Shown: in pieces, positions 42,075-52,184 of the stretch
How positions within the stretch are numbered: position 1 is the first letter of the stretch
Layout of the letters: the number at the start of each line of letters is the position of its first letter
NCBI RefSeq assembly: GCF_005144865.1
Contig: NZ_SWFM01000002.1
Span: 558,001-622,000 of the forward strand
Direction: 5' to 3'
DNA from: Guptibacillus hwajinpoensis
GTDB taxonomy: Bacteria > Bacillota > Bacilli > Bacillales > Guptibacillaceae
Length of the DNA stretch: 64,000 bases
Program-made: the position numbers and the translations under genes
The notes under the pieces: generated by a model
Seen by the model: the letters and a program-made list of their open reading frames with translations, nothing else
Told to the model about the DNA's origin: nothing
Database searches by the model: none

Positions 42075-43040
42075 ATGCTCAGCCGAGTTGCTGATTCATT
42101 GTATTGGTTAACGCGAAACGTGGAACGTGCTGAAAACAATGCCAGGCTAATTGCCGTTAAGTTAACGAGTCGTCTGGAGAATGCAAATCCAATTGAGGAA
42201 ATAAATCAGAACTGGTATGAACTGATCGAAATAAGTGGTTTTCAGGATGTATTTGATGAGGAATATACCCGCTCAAGTGATCATAACGTAATGGAGTTTT
42301 TGCTTTTTTCATTGAAGAATCCTAACTCCATTCTTAATACCATTACGATTGCAAGAGAAAACGCACGGGCTGTTCGTGAAATCATACCGAATGAGCTGTG
42401 GGAAAGCATAAATTCTTTTTATCTGAAGTTAAAGCGACACAGCCATACGCCTTGGACAATGGAGGAAGTGAATGATTTATGTGAGTTCGTGAAAAAGGAG
42501 TCTCTCCTTTTTCAGGGAATCGTAGAAGCAACAATGCCACGAGGAGATGCTTACCTTTTCATGGAAATGGGTAAACATCTGGAAAGAGCGGAAAAAGCAG
42601 CGCGCATATTGGATGTTTACTATCATAAAGATTTAGAAAGCTACCAGAACAAAGAAATTGTTGAGTATCATCACTGGTGGTCCGTTCTTCAGTCTGTTAG
42701 TGGTCACGAAGCGTATATCAAAACATACAGACCGCTAATTAAGAGCCGAAATGTAGCTGAATTTTTCATTCTTGACGCTGAGTTTCCTAGATCAATGATT
42801 TATTGTATTCAAAAAGTAAGAAATGCCTTCGTAGCCCTTGAAGATGGTCATGTTGAACATTACTCAGAATCGCTTGCACAGGAACTTGAGCACCTTGCCA
42901 ATGACTTATTCGATTTCTCAATAGAAGAAATTCTAGGACAGGGAGCACATGAATTTCTTCAAAGGTTTCAACACAGGTGCATCACAATCGGCATGCACAT
43001 TACCAAAACCTATTATCTGGGGGAAGTTGTGATACCATGA
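42075..43040 (+). CDS. Alpha-E domain protein (DUF403)
   Basis: A 321-residue, largely helical protein beginning MLSRVADSLYWLTRNVERAENNARL, the classic alpha-E (DUF403) opening, with further glutamate-rich helices (YLFMEMGKHLERAEKAAR). Its biochemical function is unknown. It always accompanies the ATP-grasp protein and transglutaminase-like protein in this trio. Its stop overlaps the next start by four bases (ATGA). Confidence 0.88.
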   Translation: MLSRVADSLYWLTRNVERAENNARLIAVKLTSRLENANPIEEINQNWYELIEISGFQDVFDEEYTRSSDHNVMEFLLFSLKNPNSILNTITIARENARAVREIIPNELWESINSFYLKLKRHSHTPWTMEEVNDLCEFVKKESLLFQGIVEATMPRGDAYLFMEMGKHLERAEKAARILDVYYHKDLESYQNKEIVEYHHWWSVLQSVSGHEAYIKTYRPLIKSRNVAEFFILDAEFPRSMIYCIQKVRNAFVALEDGHVEHYSESLAQELEHLANDLFDFSIEEILGQGAHEFLQRFQHRCITIGMHITKTYYLGEVVIP

Positions 43041-43903
43041 AATACGAAGTTACCCAAACGAACACCTATCAATATGAGTTGCCAGTAAGGCAAAGCATTA
43101 ATCAGTTCAGGTTAAAACCACTAAATGATCAGCAGCAAACTCTTCATGCGTATAACGTACTGATTAATCCTGCTAGTCAAACGTATGGTCATACTGATTA
43201 TTGGGGTAATTATGTTGAAACGTTCTACCTTTGGGGAGAGCATCAAGACCTTTCGATTGAAACTATCTCCACTGTGGAAACAAAGCCTTTTGAGATCGAT
43301 GTTAGCTTACCACTTACAGATGAGCAGCTAAAAGAACTTCATTCAGAGGCTTTTAAGCAAGCGCATACGGAGTTCATGATTGAAACGGACTATACAACCA
43401 TTTCCAATGGAGTGATGGAAGCTGAAACAGAAGACCTGTGGAGAAATGCTCGTGATGAGCTCGATTTTGCGGTTAAGTTGAACGAGCATATTTATAACAC
43501 GATGGAATATGTTTCTGGAGCAACAAATGTTGAAACAACTGCTGAGAAAATTTTAACCCATAGAACTGGCGTTTGTCAGGATTATACTCATCTTATGCTT
43601 GCGCTTTGTAGGTATCGAGGGATTCCGGCTCGCTATGTTAGTGGTTATATCTATAGTGGTGAGAATTCCGCCTACCGCGGCGATGCTGCTACTCACGCAT
43701 GGCTCGAAGTGAAGATTCCTGGACTTCCATGGATTGGTCTCGATCCTACGAACAATGCGATTGCGGCAGAGCAGCATATTCGTATTGCAGTTGGGCGAGA
43801 TTACCGAGACATTTCACCACTAAAAGGTGTCTATATTGGCGGAGCACATACACTCAATGTGAGCGTGGGAGTGAAGAATTTAGAAGAGCGGGTCAGCGGA
43901 TAA
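43037..43903 (+). CDS. Transglutaminase-like cysteine protease/peptidase
   Basis: A 288-residue protein with an N-terminal beta domain (bacterial transglutaminase-like N) and a core with the triad Cys in RTGVCQDYTHLM, His in ATHAWLEV and Asp in WIGLDPTNN. No signal peptide, so cytoplasmic. It probably cleaves or cross-links the product of the ATP-grasp enzyme encoded two genes earlier. ATG 43037 is chosen because it overlaps the previous stop codon. Confidence 0.88.
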   Translation: MKYEVTQTNTYQYELPVRQSINQFRLKPLNDQQQTLHAYNVLINPASQTYGHTDYWGNYVETFYLWGEHQDLSIETISTVETKPFEIDVSLPLTDEQLKELHSEAFKQAHTEFMIETDYTTISNGVMEAETEDLWRNARDELDFAVKLNEHIYNTMEYVSGATNVETTAEKILTHRTGVCQDYTHLMLALCRYRGIPARYVSGYIYSGENSAYRGDAATHAWLEVKIPGLPWIGLDPTNNAIAAEQHIRIAVGRDYRDISPLKGVYIGGAHTLNVSVGVKNLEERVSG

Positions 43904-43956
43904 GAGGCTGCCCGTTTTTTCATTTTGTTTTACTTCAAGATAGCGTCTGTTTTTAC

Positions 43957-44096
43957 TAGTCTCTTTTCTAAAGAAGTGTCGCTTTTACTAGATTTATCTG
44001 TAGAGAACACCACTTAACTGATTGGAGCGGAAAGCTGGTAGGAGCGCAAATCAACCGCTTTATAGCAACAAAGTATACGAAAAGAGCCTTTTAATA
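43957..44096 (+). repeat. Decayed extended repeat, copy 7 (core remnant 44018-44055)
   Basis: The outer arms (CTCTTTTCTAAAG at left, GAAAAGAGCCTTTT at right) and the AGCAACAA element remain, but the core is reduced to its two ends, GATTGGAGCGGAAAG and GGAGCGCAAATCAAC, joined directly. This supports a unit defined by its outer arms. Confidence 0.75.
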
Positions 44097-44138
44097 AAGG
44101 AGGATGTTTTTTCTTGAATTAGTAAGGAGGGAAGATGC

Positions 44139-45275
44139 TTGAAAATTATTATCGCACCAGATTCTTTTAAAGGATCCATGACAAGTATAGAAGCAGCGGA
44201 AGCCATTCAGTGTGGTATTAAGGAAATAAATAAGGATATTGAAACGGTGCTTATACCGATGGCAGATGGTGGTGAAGGAACAGTCGAAGCGTTTTGCTCC
44301 ATATTAAAGGGTGAAGAAGTGGAAGTGAAGAGACTAGATGATCCGCTTGGACGGAGTATTAATGCAACTTATTGTTGGGTGGAGGAAACGTCTACAGCTG
44401 TAATAGAAACGGCTTCTGCCTCAGGACTTCCATTGCTAAAGGAGGGTGAATTAAATCCAGATATAGCGTCAACATATGGAACCGGACAGCTCATTACTTC
44501 AGCTCTTGATAAGGGAGCGAGGAAAATCATACTCGGTCTTGGCGGAAGTGCAACTGTAGACGCTGGGACAGGCTGTTTCCAGGCGCTTGGTGTAAAGTTC
44601 CGCGATAAAGATGGAGTAGAAGTTCAAGGAAACGGTGGTGTTCTCGCTCATATTGCTTCGATTGACCTTTCTGAAATGGATTCACGATTAAATGAGGTTG
44701 AATTTATTATAGCTTCAGATGTAACAAATCCCCTTCTAGGCTCTGAAGGAGCAATTACCATTTTTGGACCGCAGAAAGGAGTGAGAGACATTGATCGATT
44801 TGAAGCAGGTATGGAAAATTATAAAAATATTGTGAGCGAACACGTAGGGAAGAATGTAGACAAGTATGAAGGTAGCGGCGCAGCAGGCGGATTTGGTTTT
44901 AGCCTTCTATCTTTTCTAAATCCAAGACTTGTTAGTGGATTTACGTTAATTGCTGAACTATGTTGTCTTGAAGCAGAAATTAAAACAAGTGATTTGGTCA
45001 TAACCGGCGAAGGAAGGGTCGATGAACAGACGCTTTATGGGAAAGTCCCAGCAGGTCTTGCTCGTTTGGCAAAGCAATACAACGTTCCGGTTGTTGCATT
45101 TGCTGGTACGACAACAATGATTCACGCTAAGGAACTTGGTTTAAAGGCAGTTCTTCCGATTATAGATGAACCAATGGTATTACATCGTGCAATAGAACGT
45201 GGCCCAGAACTTTTATACAAAGCCTGCATGCGTTTTATGATTGTCTATCAGTGGTTAAGTGAAAAGAAGGATTAG
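44139..45275 (+). CDS. glxK: Glycerate kinase
   Basis: A 378-residue GarK/GlxK-type glycerate kinase, which phosphorylates D-glycerate to feed glycolysis. Family signatures are plain: MKIIIAPDSFKGSMTS, PMADGGEGTVEAF, LGLGGSATVDAGTGC and TGEGRVDEQTLYGKVP. Start TTG 44139 is preceded by AAGGAGGG at the right distance. A single gene; a terminator lies about 125 bases beyond the stop codon. Confidence 0.88.
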   Translation: MKIIIAPDSFKGSMTSIEAAEAIQCGIKEINKDIETVLIPMADGGEGTVEAFCSILKGEEVEVKRLDDPLGRSINATYCWVEETSTAVIETASASGLPLLKEGELNPDIASTYGTGQLITSALDKGARKIILGLGGSATVDAGTGCFQALGVKFRDKDGVEVQGNGGVLAHIASIDLSEMDSRLNEVEFIIASDVTNPLLGSEGAITIFGPQKGVRDIDRFEAGMENYKNIVSEHVGKNVDKYEGSGAAGGFGFSLLSFLNPRLVSGFTLIAELCCLEAEIKTSDLVITGEGRVDEQTLYGKVPAGLARLAKQYNVPVVAFAGTTTMIHAKELGLKAVLPIIDEPMVLHRAIERGPELLYKACMRFMIVYQWLSEKKD

Positions 45276-45307
45276 ATGCTTTAAAAAGATGGTTTTCGTA
45301 GCCGTTT

Positions 45308-45425
45308 TTGCGGTTGATTTTTGCTCCAATCGGCTAAGTGTGGTTTTATACAAAAACTCTATCAAAAACAACATTTTTTACAATAGAGCCTTTCAAAAAG
45401 ACAGCTCAAGAAGAGCTGTTTTTTA
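45308..45425. other. Gap 45276-45587: repeat remnant and terminator
   Basis: 45308-45345 contains a decayed repeat end (TTTTTGCTCCAATCGGC, reverse orientation) with flanking TTTTATACAAAAA and an AATAGAGCC arm. 45401-45425 is a terminator: stem ACAGCTC / GAGCTGT with a 5-base loop and six T. The remaining 160 bases lead into the formate dehydrogenase gene and show no recognisable promoter. Confidence 0.6.
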
Positions 45426-45587
45426 GTGTGTAAAACACCTTATTCATGATATGAAATGTAGGTTTCACAAGGATATTATCTTAAATGTGCAAAATTATGA
45501 ATTTTTTCAAAGTGTTTTGTCTAAAAATTCCTGAAGTAGGGAAAGGAATAAAATAGGACTTCAGAAAAAGAAAAAGGGTGATGTAAT

Positions 45588-48554
45588 TTGCAGGATTCAA
45601 TCCAGGTCGTTATTAATGGTAAAAGTGTAGCAGTGTCTAAAGAACAAAGTGTGTTGCAAGCATTAAATGAAAATAATCTAGATTTGCCAAGTGTTTGTTA
45701 TCACCCTAGTCTTGGTGCGATTGAAACATGTGATACGTGTATGGTAGAAGTGAATGGAGAAATTGTGAGAGGTTGCTCTACTAATCTTTCAAACGGAGAT
45801 AATATTAATACGACAGCTTCTCATGTGAAACAAGCGCAAGACATTGCGATGGATCGCATTCTTTACAATCATGAACTTTACTGTACAGTATGTGATTATA
45901 ACAATGGAACGTGCGAAGTACATAACACAGTCAAAGAGATGAAAATGAACCATCAAAGTATTCCGTTCGAGTCAAAGCCGGATCCCGTTGATAATTCTAA
46001 CCCCTGGTATCGCTATGATCCTGATCAGTGTATTTTATGCGGACGCTGTGTAGAAGCTTGTCAGGACGTACAGGTTACCGAGACGCTTACCATTGATTGG
46101 GAACGTGAGCGTCCGCGCGTAATCTGGGACAACGATGTTGATATTAACGAATCTTCTTGTGTTTCTTGCGGACATTGTTCAACTGTATGTCCATGTAACG
46201 CAATGATGGAAAAAGGCATGGAGGGTGAAGCTGGATTATTAACTGGAATTCAACAAGATACACTTCGTCCAATGATTGAATTAACGAAAAACGTTGAAAC
46301 TGGATATAATTCAATTCTCGCTATTTCTGATATGGAATCTGCTATGCGTGAAAATGAAATCAAGAAAACGAAAACGGTTTGTACCTATTGTGGTGTTGGG
46401 TGTAGTTTCGATATTTGGACAAAAGGCCGAGATATTCTAAAGGTAGAGCCACAGGTCGAAGCACCAGCTAACGGAATTTCAACATGTGTGAAAGGAAAAT
46501 TTGGTTGGGACTACGTAAACAGTGAAGAGCGCCTTACTAAACCATTAATTCGAGAAGGAGATACCTTTAGAGAAGCTGAATGGGATGAAGCACTTAAGCT
46601 AATCAGTAGCAAGTTTGCAGAAATCAAAAAAGACCACGGTTCAAATGCTCTGTCATTCATTAGTTCATCGAAATGTACGAATGAGGAATCTTACTTAATG
46701 CAGAAATTAGGCAGAAGTATTATCGGTACGAACAATATTGATAACTGCTCGCGTTATTGTCAGACCCCTGCAACGGTAGGCTTATTTAGAACAGTTGGAC
46801 ATGGTGGTGACGCTGGATCAATTAAAGATATAGAGATGTCTGAGCTTGTGATTGTTATTGGTTCAAATACTTCTGAATCTCACCCTGTCCTTTCAACACG
46901 AGTGAAGAGCTCTCATAAACTTCATGGTCAGAAGCTTATTGTATCTGATTTAAGAAAGCATGAAATGGCAGAACGCTCCGATCTATTTATCCGTCCTTCA
47001 TCAGGTACGGACCTTGTATGGCTTTCAGCGGTTACGAAATATATCATTGATCAGGGCTGGGCTGATGAAGCATTCCTTAAGGATCGTGTTAACGGTCTTG
47101 ATGAATATATTGCAAGCCTTGAAAAATATACGATGAGTTATGCGTCAGAGGTTACAGGAATCGATGAAGCGGAGTTAATTCAAATTGCTGAAATGATTCA
47201 TGAAGCGAAAACGACGGTTGCGCTTTGGGCAATGGGTGTTACACAGCATAGTGGTGGTGCTGATACGAGTACAGCGATTTCGAACTTACTTCTTGTAACA
47301 GGAAACTATGGCAAACCTGGTACAGGTGCATACCCACTTCGCGGACATAACAACGTTCAAGGCGCAAGTGACTTCGGTAGTATGCCGGATAAAATGCCTG
47401 GATATGAGAACGTAACAGATGAGAAAGTTCGTGATAAGTATGAAAAAGCATGGGGCACCCCGCTTCCAGAAGAAGTTGGCTTAAATAATCATGAGATGGT
47501 AGAGCATATCCATGAAGGGAAATTAAAGGCGATGTACTTAAAAGGAGAGGACATGGGGATTGTCGACTCAAATATAAACCATGTGCATGCAGCATTTGAG
47601 AAACTAGACTTCTTTGTCGTACAAGATCTTTTCCTGACAAAGACGGCAGAATTCGCTGATGTTGTTCTTCCCGCAAGTCCAAGTCTTGAGAAAGAAGGGA
47701 CGTTTACAAACACAGAACGACGTTTCCAGCGACTTTATCAAGCACTTGAACCCCTTGGTGATTCGAAGCCAGACTGGCAGATTATTATGGAAATCGCGAA
47801 TGAAATGGGAGCTGGATGGGACTATTCAGATCCTAGTGAAATCATGACAGAAGCTGTGCAGCTTGCTGATATGTTTGCTGGTGTCTCTTATGAACGCCTT
47901 GAAGGTTATAACAGTCAACAGTGGCCGGTTGCAGCGAATGGTACAGATTCTCCACTTCTGTTTGAAGATGAGTTTCCGTTCCCTGATGGCAAAGCGCGTC
48001 TATTCCCTGTTGAATGGACACAGCCACTACAGTTTGACGACGAATATGATCTCCACGTCAACAATGGCCGATTGCTAGAGCATTTCCATGAAGGCAATAT
48101 GACGTATAAAAATGAAGGGATTAAATCAAAAACGCCTAATACATTTGTTGAGGTGTCACCTGAGCTGGCTGAAGAACGTGGTCTTACTGACGGAACACTT
48201 GTGAGGCTAACTTCTCCATACGGTGCTGTGAAAATTAAGTGTCTCGTAACCGATCGTGTTCAGGGCAAAGAAGTCTACATTCCGCTTAATGATACAGATG
48301 ATGCGGCAGTTAATTTACTAACTAGTAGTAAAGCTGATAAAGATACGGACACGCCTGTGTATAAAGAATTGAAGGCAAAGATGGAAATCTTGAAAGATAA
48401 AGGCACTTCACCACTTCCAAAGATTAATCATCGTAATGGGAATCCACAGCCACAGAAGGGTGTTATGGTCGAGCGGAAGTGGGCGAGAAAGGACTATATT
48501 TTCCCAGGCGATATGGTAACGAAGGAGGCAATCAATTATGGCAAAAGCCATTAA
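45588..48554 (+). CDS. forC: Molybdopterin formate dehydrogenase catalytic subunit, ForC type
   Basis: A 988-residue multidomain enzyme. In order: an N-terminal 2Fe-2S ferredoxin-like domain ([20 protein letters not shown]), a His/Cys iron-sulfur segment, two 4Fe-4S clusters ([23 protein letters not shown]), then the Mo-bis-MGD catalytic part with its own 4Fe-4S motif [10 protein letters not shown]. The molybdenum ligand is Cys391 in [12 protein letters not shown]; the next residue is Gln392 where textbook formate dehydrogenases have His. B. subtilis YjgC and YrhE are close relatives, described as the catalytic part of the menaquinone-linked complex ForCE. Start TTG 45588 after AAGGGTGA. Overlaps forE by 17 bases. 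Confidence 0.88.
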   Translation: MQDSIQVVINGKSVAVSKEQSVLQALNENNLDLPSVCYHPSLGAIETCDTCMVEVNGEIVRGCSTNLSNGDNINTTASHVKQAQDIAMDRILYNHELYCTVCDYNNGTCEVHNTVKEMKMNHQSIPFESKPDPVDNSNPWYRYDPDQCILCGRCVEACQDVQVTETLTIDWERERPRVIWDNDVDINESSCVSCGHCSTVCPCNAMMEKGMEGEAGLLTGIQQDTLRPMIELTKNVETGYNSILAISDMESAMRENEIKKTKTVCTYCGVGCSFDIWTKGRDILKVEPQVEAPANGISTCVKGKFGWDYVNSEERLTKPLIREGDTFREAEWDEALKLISSKFAEIKKDHGSNALSFISSSKCTNEESYLMQKLGRSIIGTNNIDNCSRYCQTPATVGLFRTVGHGGDAGSIKDIEMSELVIVIGSNTSESHPVLSTRVKSSHKLHGQKLIVSDLRKHEMAERSDLFIRPSSGTDLVWLSAVTKYIIDQGWADEAFLKDRVNGLDEYIASLEKYTMSYASEVTGIDEAELIQIAEMIHEAKTTVALWAMGVTQHSGGADTSTAISNLLLVTGNYGKPGTGAYPLRGHNNVQGASDFGSMPDKMPGYENVTDEKVRDKYEKAWGTPLPEEVGLNNHEMVEHIHEGKLKAMYLKGEDMGIVDSNINHVHAAFEKLDFFVVQDLFLTKTAEFADVVLPASPSLEKEGTFTNTERRFQRLYQALEPLGDSKPDWQIIMEIANEMGAGWDYSDPSEIMTEAVQLADMFAGVSYERLEGYNSQQWPVAANGTDSPLLFEDEFPFPDGKARLFPVEWTQPLQFDDEYDLHVNNGRLLEHFHEGNMTYKNEGIKSKTPNTFVEVSPELAEERGLTDGTLVRLTSPYGAVKIKCLVTDRVQGKEVYIPLNDTDDAAVNLLTSSKADKDTDTPVYKELKAKMEILKDKGTSPLPKINHRNGNPQPQKGVMVERKWARKDYIFPGDMVTKEAINYGKSH

Positions 48555-49068
48555 GCAGATTAGGCGAATCGAGGTCTCTGAAGAGGAAAAACGAGCAAAC
48601 GATTTAAGAGAGATTGAAGATGCTTTAATTGATAATAAGGATGCGCTTCTTGAGACGCTTAATGTCGTAGGTGGAATGAAGGAGAGAGGTATCCTCTCAC
48701 TTCTCAACGGCTTATTTGGAGAAGGCGATCGTGTTCTTAAAGTTCTTGTTGAGTTGTTGAATGTACCAGAAAATACGGCCGCCCTAAAGAACTTGATGCT
48801 CCTGGTTGGAGCGGCCGGTAAAATCAACGTGCAAGACCTTGAGCCTCTTCTTTTAAAAGTAAACGCTGGTATCGAAAATGTTGCTGAGCATGGGGAAGAT
48901 GCCAAGAAGACAGGATATTTAGATTTGCTTCGCACTCTAAAAGATCCAGAAGTAAATCGTTCTCTTACCCTCCTCATTACATTTCTAAAAGGGATGGGTA
49001 AGGACACGGAGCATGAAGAAAAAGTAAATGATAAATCAACGCCATCAGAAAATAGACAGGATATTTAA
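48538..49068 (+). CDS. forE: DUF1641 protein, ForE subunit
   Basis: A 176-residue helical DUF1641 protein, the partner (ForE; YjgD/YrhD in B. subtilis) of the catalytic subunit encoded just upstream. In the described ForCE complex it links the enzyme to the membrane and quinone pool. It overlaps the upstream gene, which points to translational coupling and a stoichiometric complex. The conserved helical repeats ([36 protein letters not shown]) are present. A terminator follows. Confidence 0.88.
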   Translation: MAKAIKQIRRIEVSEEEKRANDLREIEDALIDNKDALLETLNVVGGMKERGILSLLNGLFGEGDRVLKVLVELLNVPENTAALKNLMLLVGAAGKINVQDLEPLLLKVNAGIENVAEHGEDAKKTGYLDLLRTLKDPEVNRSLTLLITFLKGMGKDTEHEEKVNDKSTPSENRQDI

Positions 49069-49093
49069 TTTACCCCTACTACTATTTCCGACA

Positions 49094-49121
49094 AAAGTCC
49101 CGCTTAGCGGGGCTTTTTCAT
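49094..49121. terminator. Terminator shared by forE and the VanZ-like gene
   Basis: Stem AAAGTCCCGC / GCGGGGCTTT (one T-G pair) with a TTA loop, then a T run. The minus-strand VanZ-like gene ends within it. Confidence 0.8.
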
Positions 49122-49631
49122 TTTGAATCGCTGGACAATTGTAAAAAGGAATGCCGCTAAAAAGATCCCTGATGTGTCTGGAATCAACACATCAATTAAA
49201 TGCCCCGTTCTCCCTTTAACTAAGCTTTGATGAAATTCATCAAACAACGCGTAAGCAAATGCTGTGAAAGAACCAAGCAGTAAGTGTTGATGTTGTCCTC
49301 GTTCCCTGAAAGCCATCACAGAAAGGAATGCTAGAAGACCAAAAGAAGCAACATGAGCCCCTTTTCTAATAAAGAACTCTACGTATTGATAGGGTTGTGA
49401 AGGCGTAACGAGCGTACCATCGTAAGTAAACTCAACCTGTGGTAAGTTCTCCTTTGTAAGAGTGACATAATCTCTAAAAAATGGTTTCATATCCTGCTGC
49501 TGATAAGGTGTATGAGAGGAAATAAAGAGAATTCCCATCATCATAATTGAGAGGATAAACCATTTCCAATTCATAATAAATGTAATGATCATCAACACGC
49601 TTTCTGTTCTAATCAGTTTAGTCACAATCAT
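49104..49631 (-). CDS. VanZ-like membrane protein
   Basis: Up to 175 residues with four hydrophobic helices and the VanZ signature: FIRKGAHVASFGLLAFL and DEFHQSLVKGRTGHLIDV. VanZ confers low-level teicoplanin resistance, but most chromosomal homologues have unknown roles. The start is unclear: ATG codons at 49631, 49592 and 49574 are all in frame and none has a strong ribosome site. A second VanZ-like gene is at 58812-59297. Confidence 0.75.
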   Translation of the reverse strand: MIVTKLIRTESVLMIITFIMNWKWFILSIMMMGILFISSHTPYQQQDMKPFFRDYVTLTKENLPQVEFTYDGTLVTPSQPYQYVEFFIRKGAHVASFGLLAFLSVMAFRERGQHQHLLLGSFTAFAYALFDEFHQSLVKGRTGHLIDVLIPDTSGIFLAAFLFTIVQRFKMKKPR

Positions 49632-49784
49632 ATCGAAATTTGTGCATAATAGGTAGTGGATGATGAGAGAAATGTTAAAGTATTGTTTGGAAACGGTGAA
49701 TGTGCTCTTAACTAGATTAAAACTTTTTATAATAGAAAAAGGATGTTTTTGTAGACATTGTTGCTTCTTCGATAAGAGTAGAGG

Positions 49785-49917
49785 CTGATTTGCGCTCCAG
49801 GATGCTCGCTTTCCGCGGGGCGGGCGGTGAGCCTCCTCGGCGCTGAAGGTCGCGCCTGTGGGGTCTCACCTGTCCCGCTAATCCCGCAGGAGTCGAGCAC
49901 CTTCCGCTCCAATCAGC
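49785..49917 (-). repeat. GC-rich intergenic repeat, copy 8, in the 49632-50009 gap
   Basis: Full copy in reverse orientation with TTGTTGC before it and an AAGAGCC arm after it (near 49970). The centre has an altered arm (GGCGCTGAAGGTCGCGCC). No gene is seen in this gap. Confidence 0.85.
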
Positions 49918-50009
49918 TTAATGTGGCTTTTTATACAAACCCCTCTTGAAAAACAACAATCTTTTAGATAAGAGCCTAAAGTATAGATGCAAACGAAGGG
50001 AGAATTTTA

Positions 50010-51341
50010 ATGCAGATTTCTGTTATTGGAACCGGTTATGTAGGGCTTGTGACTGGGGTTAGTTTGGCTGAAATAGGACATCACGTCACTTGTATCGATA
50101 TTGATGAAGAGAAAGTGGCGATGATGACAAGTGGAGTATCCCCCATTTATGAACCTGAATTAGAAGATTTGATGAAGAAAAATGTTCAGGCAGGACAGTT
50201 ATCTTTTACAACTCAGCTTAATTTCTCTTCAGCAAATGTCATTTATATAGCGGTTGGCACACCACAACTTCCTGATGGAACGTCAGATCTGCAGTATATT
50301 GAACAAGCATCACACGATATTGCTCGCTCGCTCAAGAAAGATACTATTGTTGTCACGAAAAGTACCGTGCCAGTAGGAACAAATCATTGGATTAAGACAG
50401 TCATTGAAGAAGCAGCACCTAAGAAGATAAAGGTTACAATCGTCTCAAATCCTGAATTTTTGAGAGAAGGCTCTGCTGTTTATGATACGTTCCATGGAGA
50501 TCGGATTGTGATTGGAACTGAAAACAATGAAGCAAAAGAAATCTTAGACAAGATTAATGCTCCATTTGGTCTTCCAATCTATCACACAGACTTGAAAAGT
50601 GCTGAAATGATTAAATATGCCTCAAATGCTTTTCTTGCTACAAAAATTAGCTTTATTAACGAAATTTCCGCTATCTGTGAAAAAGTAGGTGCAAATGTTG
50701 AAGATGTTGCTTCTGGTATGGGCAAAGATAACCGCATAGGGGACAAATTTCTAAAAGCGGGAATTGGCTATGGTGGCTCGTGTTTTCCGAAAGATACAAA
50801 TGCATTAGTTCAAATCGCTGGAAATAACGAGCATGATTTCAGGCTCCTAAAGTCTGTGATTGAAGTAAACAATTCACAGCGAATGAAATTAGTTCAAAGA
50901 GCAAGAGCGGCGGTTGGTGATTTCAGTGGTAAGAGAATCGCGTTACTTGGTCTTGCATTTAAACCAAACACAGACGATATGCGAGAAGCTGCATCCATTC
51001 CAATTGCACAAGAACTTGTGAATCAAGGAGCTGATGTAGTCGCTTTCGATCCAATTGCAATTCCAAATGCTAGAACATTTCTACCAGTAGAAGTTCAATT
51101 TAAAGAAACGATTGAAGAAACGATACGTGGTGCAGATGTTGCTCTTATCATCACAGAATGGGATGTTATTAAGTCAATCGATTTAATAACATATACAACC
51201 CTTATGACATCTCCTATTGTGATTGATGGAAGGAACTGTTATTCATTAGAGGAAGTAGCAAAGTACCCCATTCATTACATTTCGATTGGACGACCAGTAA
51301 TTGAAAATCGCTTTGTAACAACTTCAAAGAATACGAGATAA
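50010..51341 (+). CDS. ugd: UDP-glucose 6-dehydrogenase
   Basis: A 443-residue NAD-dependent enzyme making UDP-glucuronate for surface polysaccharide or teichuronic acid. It has the Rossmann start VIGTGYVGLVTG, STVPVGTNHW, NPEFLREGSAV, the catalytic Cys258 in GYGGSCFPKDTNA, and GLAFKPNTDDMREA. Start ATG 50010 after AAGGGAG. It stands alone between repeat copies 8 and 9, with its own terminator, so the polymer it serves cannot be read from neighbours. Confidence 0.92.
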   Translation: MQISVIGTGYVGLVTGVSLAEIGHHVTCIDIDEEKVAMMTSGVSPIYEPELEDLMKKNVQAGQLSFTTQLNFSSANVIYIAVGTPQLPDGTSDLQYIEQASHDIARSLKKDTIVVTKSTVPVGTNHWIKTVIEEAAPKKIKVTIVSNPEFLREGSAVYDTFHGDRIVIGTENNEAKEILDKINAPFGLPIYHTDLKSAEMIKYASNAFLATKISFINEISAICEKVGANVEDVASGMGKDNRIGDKFLKAGIGYGGSCFPKDTNALVQIAGNNEHDFRLLKSVIEVNNSQRMKLVQRARAAVGDFSGKRIALLGLAFKPNTDDMREAASIPIAQELVNQGADVVAFDPIAIPNARTFLPVEVQFKETIEETIRGADVALIITEWDVIKSIDLITYTTLMTSPIVIDGRNCYSLEEVAKYPIHYISIGRPVIENRFVTTSKNTR

Positions 51342-51344
51342 AGA

Positions 51345-51368
51345 AGCAGGTAATGCCTGCTTTTTTTA
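51345..51368 (+). terminator. Terminator of ugd
   Basis: Stem AGCAGG / CCTGCT with a 5-base loop and a run of T, four bases after the stop codon. Confidence 0.8.
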
Positions 51369-51398
51369 GGCTATGTTAGTTCATATTGTTGCTATTGC

Positions 51399-51529
51399 GA
51401 TTATTTCCGCTCCAGGATACTCGCTTTCCTTGGTGCGGGCGGTGAGCCTCCTCGTCGCTAACGCTCCTGTGGGGTCTCACCTGTCCCGCTAGTCCCGCAG
51501 GAGTCGAGTATCCTTCCGCTCCAATCGCG
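51399..51529 (-). repeat. GC-rich intergenic repeat, copy 9
   Basis: Full reverse copy with TTGTTGCT before it and, after it, an AAAAGAGCCTTTTAAAAAG arm ending near 51599. Confidence 0.85.
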
Positions 51530-51625
51530 AAGTGTGGTTTTTTATACAAAAATCGTTTCAAAAACAAAAATCTTTTAGAAAAGAGCCTTTTAAAAAGATT
51601 TTTCTAAAGAGAACACCACTTCAAA

Positions 51626-51710
51626 GTTGATTGGAGCAGAAGTTGCTCTACTCCTGCGACTCAAGCGTACCTCTCCGCGGAAAGCGAGCAGCTTATAGTG
51701 GAAATCAACC
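51626..51710 (+). repeat. GC-rich intergenic repeat, copy 10, degenerate
   Basis: Forward, shortened copy: GTTGATTGGAGCAGAAG, CTACTCCTGCGA, then CTCCGCGGAAAGCGAGCAGC and GTGGAAATCAAC; the TGTGGGGTC middle is missing. It lies head to tail against copy 9, giving two opposed elements side by side. 51711-51933 is AT-rich leader of the next small gene. Confidence 0.75.
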
Positions 51711-51933
51711 TCTACTTTTATAGCAAAAAGGTCTACGAAAAGAACCATTTTAAATGAATCGGACAGATTTTAACAAAAGTAAGCGATCACACGAATAGTA
51801 TATTTTACTCATTAATTCAGAATATTGGTACTTGAATTAATCGTTCACTCTGGTAAAATATGTTTGTTGACTTACGAATTGCATTCTAAAATAAATACTA
51901 GTAATGAAGAATGCCACCGAATGGAGTGGGAGT

Positions 51934-52071
51934 ATGGTAGAGAAAACGTGTGAAAAATGTAAAAAGCCTTCCTATAGCAGCAATTATCAGGGAGAGTGGA
52001 TTTGTCCGTATTGTGGAATGGATATGACAAAGGTCCCTGTTAACAACGAAGATTATATTAATGAGCGGTGA
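51934..52071 (+). CDS. Small zinc-ribbon protein
   Basis: A 45-residue frame with two CxxC pairs (Cys6, Cys9, Cys24, Cys27) in the order of a zinc ribbon; the second pair is CPYCGMDM. GTGGGAG lies just upstream of the ATG and a clean terminator follows, both supporting a real gene. No function is recognised; small proteins of this type often act as regulators or adaptors. Confidence 0.65.
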   Translation: MVEKTCEKCKKPSYSSNYQGEWICPYCGMDMTKVPVNNEDYINER

Positions 52072-52085
52072 AGAAATAAAACTTG

Positions 52086-52110
52086 AGAAGCGATGTACGC
52101 TTCTTTTTTT
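52086..52110 (+). terminator. Terminator of the zinc-ribbon gene
   Basis: Perfect 7-bp stem AGAAGCG / CGCTTCT with a 5-base loop and a long T run. Confidence 0.8.
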
Positions 52111-52184
52111 GTTAAATCCTGCTATTGCTACAATCTCGTTACCTGTCTAGAATAGAGTTAGTCAAATGAAAAGGAACGTGGAAA

